Origin: Chara braunii
Taxonomy: Eukaryota > Streptophyta > Charophyceae > Charales > Characeae
Assembly (NCBI GenBank): GCA_003427395.1
Contig: BFEA01000444.1
Span: forward strand, 1,364,039 to 1,411,717
Direction of reading: 5' to 3'
Length of the DNA stretch: 47,679 nt
Shown: piece by piece, positions 33,513 to 42,424 of the stretch
Position numbering within the stretch: position 1 is the first letter of the stretch
How the letters are laid out: the number at the start of each line of letters is the position of its first letter
Position numbers and translations under genes: made by a program
The notes under the pieces: generated by a model
The model's input: only the letters and a program-made list of their open reading frames with translations
What the model was told of the DNA's origin: nothing
Databases searched by the model: none

Positions 33513-34099
33513 ATGAACTAACTTTCTTTGACTTGGACTCGACGCTGGATTTAGAGATCGTCACGGCGGCCAAGGACCTTGAGAACGCGCATCTTTGGGT
33601 TAACCTACGAGTTCCTGTGTATTCGGGATGCCGACAAACTTCCTCCACCTTAACTGTTTTAAAAAACGCAGGCCGGCGAGTTCAACGTACATGCGAGCCG
33701 ATGGGCGGTTAGCCCACGAGGCAGAAGAAACCTGGGTGGCGTGGGCGTCCTTGAGGATGTGCCACCCACCAACCGCGAGCTGTTATGAAGGGATTTGAAG
33801 GACGGTTCGAGCGGGCCTGTGATAGGGGTCGCCGCGGGCACACGACCCGCCACCCGTCATCTGCTGTGAGGGGTTAGAGTATGAGCGCACCCGTTGTGGC
33901 CCGTAAGGTGGGAGGCTGTGGGGGAGACTGCGGATATACTATTGCAAGATCTCCGTCGGGCCGCGGGCGCGCTAGGCCTCGGGAGCGAGGCGGAGGGGCG
34001 ACGAGCGCTAAGCCAAGGAGCAAGGCGGATTGGGACAGCGAAGAAAGCAAAAGCTGAATCCGGACGCCGGGTGCATGCAGAGCGGAGCCGGAGATGGCA

Positions 34100-34580
34100 G
34101 CGGTAAGAGAGGCGAGCGTGGCGCAATGGGAAGTACGTGACTCGTGCGATTCTTGACAGAATCAGCTGAGTGAAGATTGGATTCCGGGGTTTTCGAGGCA
34201 GGCGACCTTGAATCTGGCGTTAGATTAGTATGAAACTTAGTCTAGGAAGAGTTAATAGAAAGAGGAGTTGCGTGAAGCTATCGAGATACACAGATATGGA
34301 GGAGGCTTAAGATTAAGATTTCACTCGTTTCTCAGTGAAAACGAGTAAAAACGAATGATAGACAGGGTTTTCTGGCAAGGCGAACTCGATTGAGAAGTCA
34401 GATTAGAAGGGAAGTTAGTGAGATAGAAGTTAAAAGGAAAAGGGTGTGCGCGGAGAGTTGGCGGGAGTCGGCCATGGAAGGAAGGGGAGAAGTGATATCT
34501 CGCTCGATTCTTAACAGAATCGGGCGAGGAAAGATGTTTTTCAGGGGGTTTTGGGTGATGCGAGCGTGATGGCGACGTTA
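34100..34580 (+). repeat. About 180-bp subrepeats with hairpins in the D-right leader
   Basis: Three loose units near 34138, 34318 and 34500 each hold a hairpin flanked by CTCG/CGAG-like arms (GATTCTTGACAGAATC, a CTCGTTTCTCAGTGAAAACGAG form and GATTCTTAACAGAATC), followed by GAAGAT or similar. D-left has comparable hairpins at about 25440-25690. Confidence 0.5.
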
Positions 34581-34939
34581 GTCTTGCCTATAGGTGAGTG
34601 GCTTGACCTAGGTTAATACTAAAGATTGCGCCCAGGGGAAAGCTTCGAAATGGAAATGTATCTTCCCACGTATAGGGGAAGGTTCATTCTTTTGCCTATC
34701 TGACGAGATGCGAACTGTAGCATCAGTTACCATCCTCGATGCTGTTGCTGCTCATCGGGTTGATGGTTTTTCTTTCCGCTGATGGTCTGAACGTGGATTA
34801 TTTCGACAAGTCCCCTCCGCGGTCTTCCTCCCTGTTCACGTGTAATCGATTCTATTGAGTCGCGGGGTTGGAGACTTACCTGATGGCCAGGTGCCATCAC
34901 ACGTCGAGGGAACTGCGATGAGTTGCAGGAGGAAAGGAT

Positions 34940-34946
<7 letters not shown>

Positions 34947-35013
<67 letters not shown>
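34947..35013 (+). repeat. (GA)n microsatellite in the D-right leader
   Basis: About 33 uninterrupted GA dinucleotides. D-left has no comparable run, so it expanded after the copies diverged. Confidence 0.95.
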
Positions 35014-35020
<7 letters not shown>

Positions 35021-36454
35021 TTCGCCCGCAACGTTGAACTGGCTCTAGAGGCAAGACGACTGATGCGGGTGAACGTATTCTACGAACGGGCCTGCTGAAG
35101 CTGCGCGCGAAGGAAACAGTTTCGGGATGACAATGTGTATTCCTGTGTTGTAGCGGAAGATTCGTAGTCATTTTCGTGGGCAAAAGTGGCGTTGCAAATC
35201 GTCGGGGCCACTCGTGATTCCCATCTCCCCCACGACTACGACTCTTATTACAAACGTTATACCCTTTAGGGATTGTTCCCTTGCTCGGCTGCAGTTCTGA
35301 ACAATTGGCAGGCCGTCTAACTTCTATGCGTTGTGGCATGTTCCACTCATGAGTTCGCCCTTGCCACCGATTACTGGTGACTTTGGACGAGCCTGAGAAC
35401 TGGGTACGTTCAGATTCAGGAACTAGAAGGAGGAACGGAGTAGCGAAGCAACATATTGACTGGCTCGTCGCCCATTTGGTGGAAGGAATAGCAGGAGGTG
35501 GATTGCGAGGACTACACATCTACCTATTGCTTGGAATGCGAGGGAACGAAGGAAAAGGAATGAGGATGGTGATGAGAGCGCACATACCTGGTCTTGGAGG
35601 TAATTTGCTCAGCTGACATCCACGCGCACGCTGTTGCTGCCATGCAGTGTTTCGCTGTGTTTTCTTCCTTATAGCAGTTTGTTGTTTTCACTGTTGTGTA
35701 AGGTCTTATTGAGCATTCTTGAGGCTCCGTGTTTGCCGACTGGCTGATATGTTGCACAACCGTTAAACCAAAGAGTCAACGGGCGTGCGAGCTAGTGAGT
35801 GTCTGAAATGGTCGAGGTACTTCGCAGGTGTGTCATCCGCCAACTATGATCTGGAGTATAGATGGATGAGAATGGTGGTGTGGAGTAGGTACTGAGTCTT
35901 GGTGATGGGGTACAAAGTGGAGATCTCCATGCACTTCAGATATTGCCGCTATGGAATAGGATCATCGTGGTTACTATTCTTCCATTTAACTGTTGCTGCG
36001 TATGCGTCGGAGCTTCTGTTGCTGTGACCAATTGCTGAAGAACTTATCCCTCCGCATTGCAGTCCGTTGCTTAGAGACTGCTAGTCGATATTTTACTTCT
36101 CCTGCTCGTCAGAGAGGGGGGTGTGCTTTATTCGAACACAATCCTTCTAGGCTGCGTAGTGACACAAATCGAGGGAGAGGTAAGGGTTTGCGAAGGGGTC
36201 CATTGCTGCAAATTAAGGGTGTGAATGGGCATCGAAAAAAGGGGTCGTTGCAGCGAATTGGAAGGTCGTCAGAGAGTCAACGGAAGACGGTCGAACTTCA
36301 GTTTGACCAAGCTGTTGCGTTTTTGACCACCATTGTGGGACCCTCAGGCGTACCCAGATATCAAGATCCTCTTTTGGGAGTTGAGTTGTTCCTCTCTTGT
36401 TTCTCGAGAGTCTGAAACCCCGATCTCTACCCTTCTTACTCTAAGTCTAATCCT
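35014..36454 (+). other. D-right leader, no gene recognised
   Basis: Open frames exist (for example 140 residues at 35993-36415) but are not conserved in D-left. Nucleotide homology to D-left resumes strongly from about 36330. Confidence 0.4.
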
Positions 36455-36600
36455 GTTCTGAGAGGAAGGCGGCTGGCAGGATTGCAACCCGTAGGACGGC
36501 AGCAAGACTCTGTGGGGAGTCTGCCCACCGATTGCGGGAGCCCTGCCGGAGCTCGGGAGGAGTTCTGGAGGCAGGGAACTGAGAGGTAACCATTGTTTTC
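36455..36600 (+). other. Conserved block with nested inverted repeats, D-right
   Basis: Counterpart of 23755-23900. It contains GACTC/GAGTC around TGTGGG, then CCCTGCC/GGCAGGG enclosing GAGCTC/GAGTTC. Agreement with D-left is high for some 130 bp while the flanks are diverged. Confidence 0.5.
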
Positions 36601-36819
36601 CCTCTATAAACCCTATTATAACCCCTTAACTGTATTTCTTGCTATGTTTGACTGAGTATATTGCCCGAATCCCTACTCTTACTTACAGTTTGACTTTCAG
36701 GACAAACCAAACTTAATAAAAAAATGTTTGTGGAAACTCAGTTTCAATATTGTTGTCTGACTGAAAGCAAATTGTGGGATTGCATCTGGGGGAAGGATGG
36801 GAGGAAGGCAGTATTGATT

Positions 36820-37410
36820 GTTTGACTGGGTCTATCAAGGGCTGGGGAAGTCTCAATAAGTTTGGGGAGACCCAGTGCTATGTCTATTTTTGAATTGCTT
36901 GGAGAACCAGACATGTTCCATAAGTTTGGGTGGTCTGGTTGCTCTGACTTGCGAGGGCTGTTTGTGATTGACTTTTTAGGAACCAAGCACTGTCCCATAA
37001 GTTTGGGTGGCTTGGTTGCCTTGTTTATTTTGGGTTTTCTCAGTTTCTTTTGGTTCTGAACAAGGGGGTCTGAGCATGTTCCATAAGTTTGGGTGGCTCA
37101 ACCCCTTCCTGTTTTATTTAAGGGAACGAATCAGGCAGAGGACCAGACATGTTCCATAAGTTTGGATGGTCTTGGTCCAATGCCACGCTCATGCTGAACC
37201 CAAAAAGGTATAACTTGGCGATATTTTATTATTACTTTATTTATGAACAGGCTAGTCAGACATTGTTCCATAAGTTTGGGTGGTCTGACTATAGCTTCTC
37301 ACAAACTGAAGAGAATATTAACTAAGAATAAAGTCGTGGTACGAAGGGGCAGACTGAATCTCGAGCTAAAGATGATCGGTTCAGGGCGACTAGGGTGGCC
37401 TAGTCATGTG
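36820..37410 (+). ncRNA. Stem-loop array in D-right (six clear units plus remnants)
   Basis: Units at 36825-36876 (ACTGGGTCT/AGACCCAGT), 36905-36940 (AACCAGAC/GTCTGGTT), 36981-37017 (AACCAAGC/GCTTGGTT), 37071-37100 (TGAGC/GCTCA, with AAGGGG/CCCCTT further out), 37141-37177 (GACCAGAC/GTCTTGGTC, one bulge) and 37253-37291 (TAGTCAGAC/GTCTGACTA). The loop is ATGTTCCATAAGTTTGGGTG or close. A remnant at 37388-37405 keeps GACTAGG/CCTAGTC with only GTGG between. Order and spacing follow the D-left array, so units correspond one to one. The 36981 unit has CCCA/TGGG as inner stem where others have TCCA/TGGG, and the 37141 unit TCCA/TGGA. Confidence 0.6.
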
Positions 37411-37759
37411 CCCAAATAAGAGAAAAGTTGTAGTGCCTTGTGTTTGTGTATATTCAATGGCTGATGGTCTAGCTTTATGCCTTATGTAAGCTGGGTATAA
37501 AGGGATAAATCATTGAAAGACTATGAACTATTGTTTGATAAGGTTGACCCGGGGATGGTGAGAGCACTTACCTTTGTGGCTTGGTCTTGCATGTGGCGTA
37601 GTGAGATTATTACTCAGTCTGAGTTTCAGTTGACAGGTAGTTGCTTTAGATGCTCGCCACGTGCTAGAGTCGTAGGAGTTTCAATTCCTGCATTTTCTGA
37701 GCTAAGTTTATTTTACTCGGGTCGATTTCTGCATTTTCTGGGATCATTTATTATATTTG

Positions 37760-38310
37760 GTCTTGTATAAATCTTGGTAAGTCAGTTTCTCTACTGGAAG
37801 TGCTGCCAATTTTTTTACAAAACCAAGGAGTTAGTCAAATTTTGTCTTTTCAAAGTTCAACTTGTCCGACTTTTATATATGGCTTAGTAAAAATATGGAA
37901 AGTCTCCTTTTCTAAAAGGAGTGTTGCCCAAAATTTTGCTAATTCAGAGAGTTAGACAAAGTTGGATCTTGAGAAGTCAAAGTGACTCGAAATTCTGAAC
38001 TTAGCTTTATATAAATCTTGGATTAACACTTTTCTGAAGGGAGTGCTGTCAAAATTTTTACAAATCTAAGGAGTTTGTTAAATCATGTCTTAGTTGAACT
38101 TAAGTTTTGCTCTGGGTTCATATCTGACTTAGTAAAAATCTGGAAAGTCTTCTTTTCTACAAGGAGTGCAACCCAAATTTTTACTAATTCAGGGAGTTAG
38201 ATAAAATTTGACTTTCCAAAATTAGAGATTGTTTTTGTTTTCATATTTGAGTTATTATAGATTTTGAAGATGCGCTGCCGAAATTTTCTTACTTTAAAGG
38301 AGTTAGATTA
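37760..38310 (+). repeat. 122-bp tandem repeat, D-right (about 5 copies)
   Basis: GTGYTGCC-like words recur at 37801, 37922, 38044, 38167 and 38274. Several units have a hairpin just before, for example CTCCTTTT/AAAAGGAG near 37907. D-left has about three units. Confidence 0.8.
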
Positions 38311-38851
38311 TATTTTGACAGGTGGCGATTCTGGCAATCCACTCTGTATTGAGGAGATTCCGCCCAGCGTCTGCCCTTTTTGTGGGCCCTGGCTTAGAGG
38401 TAGTCTTAGACTTAGTTTGTAGGAGAACCTTGAGTGAGATTGTGACATGGAGATTGTTCTCCATTGACTTATAGACTCAGCTTGAGGATTGACCTGTCTT
38501 GTGTTACAGGTCCTCTTGATCGTTTGATTCAAGATTTGGACTAAATTCAGCTTGATCCCACAAGGATCATCTTCTGTTATCACTGATAAAGGTCGGTTGC
38601 CGATTCGTCGGTTTACGACTCGAATCCAATCCACTCTTGCCACTCAACCTAAAGACTTCAACGGTTTGAATTGTTTTGTTGTGTTTTCGCCCGGATTTTA
38701 TTTGAATGGCCATTTAGAAAAAATACTGAGTATTTTATCTTGAGGAGTTCCACAAGAGTGAGGCTTGCATGGCTAAAGCGAGGGGTCTGAGTGCAGAGAA
38801 TGGTTGAAGTTGACCCCGTGTAGTGTATGGATTTTTGGTTGAATCTTTGAT

Positions 38852-41281
38852 GTGATTGCAGGTATGTTTGGTGATTCGGACTTTGGATTTGACTGCCTGC
38901 GCTCACATACATATTCTGGTTCGGAGATAACTAATTTGACGTTGTATTGGGATGAGGCTCAATTTGTTGATGACCTCCAACAGTGTGATCTTCGAGCAGC
39001 TCAACGGTATGCGTTCACATACCGCTTGATCGATCTCTCATGGGGACATCTGCCACCACCGTCAAAACACTATGACCTCGAATGGAAGGAGACCACATCG
39101 CCTGATGGCTCTTGCACATTCTTAGGTGCACGCCTCCAAGTCCGCCCTGACGGTTCCCTGCGTATGAGTGTCTTTGACAAAGCAGGTGAATGGAATTTTC
39201 CTGTTATTCGTTATCCTAGTGCTACATCTAACGTCCATGCACACCAGTCGGCGGGAGTGTTTACAGGCCAGCTTACTAGGTTTGAGTATGTCTGCAACAA
39301 CTGGTATGATTTCAAAACTGCAGCAGCTATGCTCACACGCCGCATGCTTTTTCGCGGGTACTCTCCAACAACGCTTGCGAAAGGATGGACTTCCTATATT
39401 CGTCAATGTCAACACAGGTACCCTGCGCACGTGACCCGCCTCTCCAGCTGGTTCCGCAACATGCTTCGATGGTCTATTCATCACCCGCTTTCTCGGGTAT
39501 CCACACGTTGTCCTCGGACTACGCCTGTCACAATCCCTTCTTCATTATCGGCGCCTGTCACACCTATCACAACCTCTTCTTCATTACCTGCGTCTACTGC
39601 ACCTGCGTCCTCATCAGTCTTAGTAATCCCTTCCATGCCGTTTGTGACCCTGGCTGCCCCTTTTCGGTTCGCAACCTCTTCCTCATCGGCCTTGGTTGCT
39701 TCTACGACTGATTCCGCGGGAGCAACTCGACCCGCAATTGTTGTGTCGCCCTTGGTCTCGGTGTGTTCCTCCATGGCATTCGGTGCCACCGCAGCTATTG
39801 TGTCGCCCTTGGTCTCAGTGTGTTCCTCCATGGCATCCGTGACCACCGCAATTGCTTTGTCGCCCTTGGTCTCGGTGCGTTCCTCCATGGCATCCGTGAC
39901 CATGCCTGCATTATCACCTGCAGAGTCCCCTCTTTGGGTCTCACCTACGACTGCCCCCCCTGTCTCTGCTTCAGCCACTTCACCACCCCTGATTTCATCC
40001 GCCCCGTCTTCACCGTCTATATTTCCCCTGGTTTTATCACCGTATGTTACCCCCCTTCCGACAATTGTACCACCCCTGTCTTCACCACTCCTACCTCCCC
40101 TGGTTTTGTCTCCATCCGTTACCCCTTTTCCTAATCCACAAACCACTTCGTCCACACAGACTCCGTCATCATGTTTTGCCCCTGTAGAAAGCCTACTTCG
40201 CCGTCCTAGACGCCGACTTCGACCTACTTCCCAACCTCAGCTTACTCCCCTTTCCTCCATCTCTGTTCTTGGACGAAGAAGAACCCGTTCATTCTCCCCA
40301 CCACGACCCTCCCCAACATCCCGTCCTCGTCTTTTGCCGCCCCAAGCATCCTTACCACGCCTGCAACGCTCTTCGACTGCAGATCTTTCTGCAACGCGGC
40401 AAACACAAAACAGGAGGGATGATGGCAAGGGGCTATCTGAGGATGAACTTGGCAAGGGGACTGTAGGAGCTCCTATAGAAAATCCGCCTGACTGGCCTCC
40501 ACTGAATCTGTGTGGCCTCGCTGCTACTAACATCTGCTTGCAAGCCTATCGTCGGGAACCATATACTCACTCTGATTTCTTGGCCATTGCTTCTGATCTT
40601 GATGCTCAGGAACGTGAGTTGTATGGCGATAACCCGATTCTGCATCCCCCACAGGATAGTAATTACACTCGACATGGGGGATTCAATATCTCTGTTTTGG
40701 AGATTGCTTTGATAAGGCGCCGACTCGATATGCAGCGTGCCCCTTCGGGTGGCGACCCGGACCACTGTTCGCACGTTTGTGCCTATATTCTACATGCTCC
40801 TGGCCACTACACCGCTCTTGTCCGTACCTCTGGTTCTTGGGAATTATGGAATGGCGGTGCTATAGTGCAAACTATTACTGCCATCTGTGATCTCGTGCGT
40901 AATTACCCTAACCTGCAACTGTTCCCGGTCATTGACCCTATGGGTACCTCGTGTACTTCCATGCCCGCCTCTACGCCTATCTCTGTGCCTGCCTCTGTAC
41001 CTGTCTCTGTGCCTGTTTCTGTGTCTGTCTCCTTCCAGATTACTGACTCTATGGGTACCACGTGTACTTCCGTCCCCGCCTCTGCACCTGCCTCTGTACC
41101 TGCCTCCACACCTGTCTCCATGCCCGTTTCTGTGTCCGTCTCCGTGCCTACCTCCATATCTGTCACCGTGCCTGCTTCAGTCTTCATTCCCCCACATGTT
41201 GCACTAACACCTTGTGACCTCCTTCTTTGTGAGATCATTGACATAGTTAAACTTGGTTGTGGAAAGCATCAACTTTGTTGA
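38852..41281 (+). CDS. RT fragment fused to a Josephin-like cysteine protease domain
   Basis: 809 residues. About the first 25 derive from D sequence. Residues ~27-205 look like the RT palm and thumb after the NTP-binding motifs: 'NLTLYWDEAQFVDDL', 'FTYRLIDLSWG' (one Asp of the usual YxDD is absent), 'TFLGARLQVRPDG', 'SVFDKAGEWNFPVIRYPSAT'. A Ser/Pro/Thr-rich linker follows. Residues ~545-690 match the Josephin fold of ataxin-3-type deubiquitinases: Cys554 in 'NLCGLAATNICLQ', 'FLAIASDLDAQERELYG', 'GGFNISVLEIAL', His652 in 'GHYTALV', Trp663, Asn667; the His-to-Asn spacing of 15 equals ataxin-3. A Val/Pro/Ser repeat tail ends at TGA. Josephin enzymes cleave ubiquitin chains; activity here is inferred. 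The usual oxyanion Gln is not evident. Confidence 0.7.
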   Translation: MIAGMFGDSDFGFDCLRSHTYSGSEITNLTLYWDEAQFVDDLQQCDLRAAQRYAFTYRLIDLSWGHLPPPSKHYDLEWKETTSPDGSCTFLGARLQVRPDGSLRMSVFDKAGEWNFPVIRYPSATSNVHAHQSAGVFTGQLTRFEYVCNNWYDFKTAAAMLTRRMLFRGYSPTTLAKGWTSYIRQCQHRYPAHVTRLSSWFRNMLRWSIHHPLSRVSTRCPRTTPVTIPSSLSAPVTPITTSSSLPASTAPASSSVLVIPSMPFVTLAAPFRFATSSSSALVASTTDSAGATRPAIVVSPLVSVCSSMAFGATAAIVSPLVSVCSSMASVTTAIALSPLVSVRSSMASVTMPALSPAESPLWVSPTTAPPVSASATSPPLISSAPSSPSIFPLVLSPYVTPLPTIVPPLSSPLLPPLVLSPSVTPFPNPQTTSSTQTPSSCFAPVESLLRRPRRRLRPTSQPQLTPLSSISVLGRRRTRSFSPPRPSPTSRPRLLPPQASLPRLQRSSTADLSATRQTQNRRDDGKGLSEDELGKGTVGAPIENPPDWPPLNLCGLAATNICLQAYRREPYTHSDFLAIASDLDAQERELYGDNPILHPPQDSNYTRHGGFNISVLEIALIRRRLDMQRAPSGGDPDHCSHVCAYILHAPGHYTALVRTSGSWELWNGGAIVQTITAICDLVRNYPNLQLFPVIDPMGTSCTSMPASTPISVPASVPVSVPVSVSVSFQITDSMGTTCTSVPASAPASVPASTPVSMPVSVSVSVPTSISVTVPASVFIPPHVALTPCDLLLCEIIDIVKLGCGKHQLC

Positions 41282-41638
41282 CATCACTACAACCGTATAA
41301 TTTTTCGGGCCCGCTGTCGGCAGGGATGCCACCTGTATCCGGATTGTGAACATCCTCTACATCCAGATGTTGTATGTCCCATCTGTGCCTGCGGGTGCTA
41401 TAGTGAATGTGCACTTAACTGTGATGGTGAACGCCCACAATCGTCATGGCCTGCAACCGGCATGCCCTCTATCATGCATGCTTCAGAGGTATGGTTAATG
41501 CTAGCCGCCCTGACTCCTGCTGTGATGAAGTTGCTTACCTGAATGGTTTTCGTCGTGTAGATCAGCGGGAGGGCTGCTACCATCGCCCGCATCCTAATGA
41601 CAGTTGTCCTATCTGTCGTGAGGGTCTTACATAGACGT
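41282..41638 (+). pseudogene. Cys-rich zinc-ribbon-like tail of the RT-Josephin ORF, after a stop and a frameshift
   Basis: In frame directly after TGA 41279-41281 the reading continues 'FRARCRQGCHLYPDCEHP' and 'CPICACGCYSECALNC'. After a frameshift near 41440 a second similar module appears: 'REGCYHRPHPNDSCPICREG', ending with TAG. Both have the pattern Cys, His, Pro, Asp, then CPIC, suggesting paired zinc-binding modules that once formed the C-terminus. Whether the TGA is decay or readthrough is unknown. Confidence 0.5.
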
Positions 41639-41639
41639 A

Positions 41640-42388
41640 CCTTGCACCCTGGCAAAAATGTGCAGGTGCGCTGAAAAAAGTCTACAAGAATGTGCAAAGG
41701 TGGGGAACCCTTCACTAAAACTGCAAAACTGTGAAGAATGCAGTAAAAGAAGAACATAAGTTTGTGTCATCTTACTTTGTTTGTACCCTGCACCCTAACA
41801 CCCTAACACCCTAACACCCTAAAAAGAAAAGTCCGAACGGTGAAAATGAAGATGAAAAATGAAGAAGGAAGTGCAGGTGTGCTAAAAAGCGAACGTGGTA
41901 GACTCTTTACCAAAACTGCAAAACTGTGAAAGAAAGAAGAATGCAGTGAAAGAAAGAAGATGTTTGGGTCACCCTCTGCGTATCGGTTTTCCTTTTTTGC
42001 TCCTCTCTTCCTTGTGTTTAACACCTCTTCCGTCACTCTGCCTCTTTCCCATAGCGTGCAAGTGGGCTGTTATGGCATACGGGGATGGGGGCAGCTCGCG
42101 CTCAACTTCATCAACGTGGCGAGCCTTGTACGTTAGAGGCATAGTGGAGGAGGCGTTAAGAAGACTGAGAAACTGAATAATTTCAATGTGTCTTTGTTTT
42201 TTATTTTTATCCTTTGATTCAGTGTAATTTTTTTTTGTAAAACAGTGAAAGAAATAATAATACTGTGAAACAAAGAATAAGAGGACGCTGTTTTGTGTCA
42301 TTCTGGTTTGTCTGTCTCTTTGCCTGTCTGTCCTTTCATTTTCATTTTCTTCGCTCATCTTATTTCTTCTTCTACTTCGCGTGCTTAC
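41640..42388 (+). repeat. 3' region of the inserted retroelement with degenerate repeats
   Basis: The word AAAACTGCAAAACTGTGAA recurs at about 41717 and 41920, with a looser copy near 42240. Four copies of the 8-mer CACCCTAA lie at 41791-41822. No coding signal. Confidence 0.6.
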
Positions 42389-42424
42389 TCTCTTAGTCAA
42401 TAGTTTTGTGACAATATATTTGGC

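Larger units (their letters stand above)
38912..42415 (+). mobile_element. 5'-truncated retroelement inserted in D-right
   Basis: D-left runs straight from the bases matching 38911 to those matching about 42420, so this segment is extra in D-right. The RT homology starts abruptly just inside the left junction, as in 5'-truncated retroelements. Both junctions carry similar words (ACATACATAT at 38902-38911 and ACAATATAT near the right end), a possible target duplication. After the ORF come a Cys-rich region and an A/G-rich 3' region with internal repeats. A deletion in D-left is the alternative, but the abrupt RT start favours insertion. Confidence 0.6.

Noticed and set aside
34112-34190. tRNA-like start (TGGCGCAATGGG resembles an A box)
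   Set aside because: No acceptor stem, anticodon arm or proper B box at tRNA distance.
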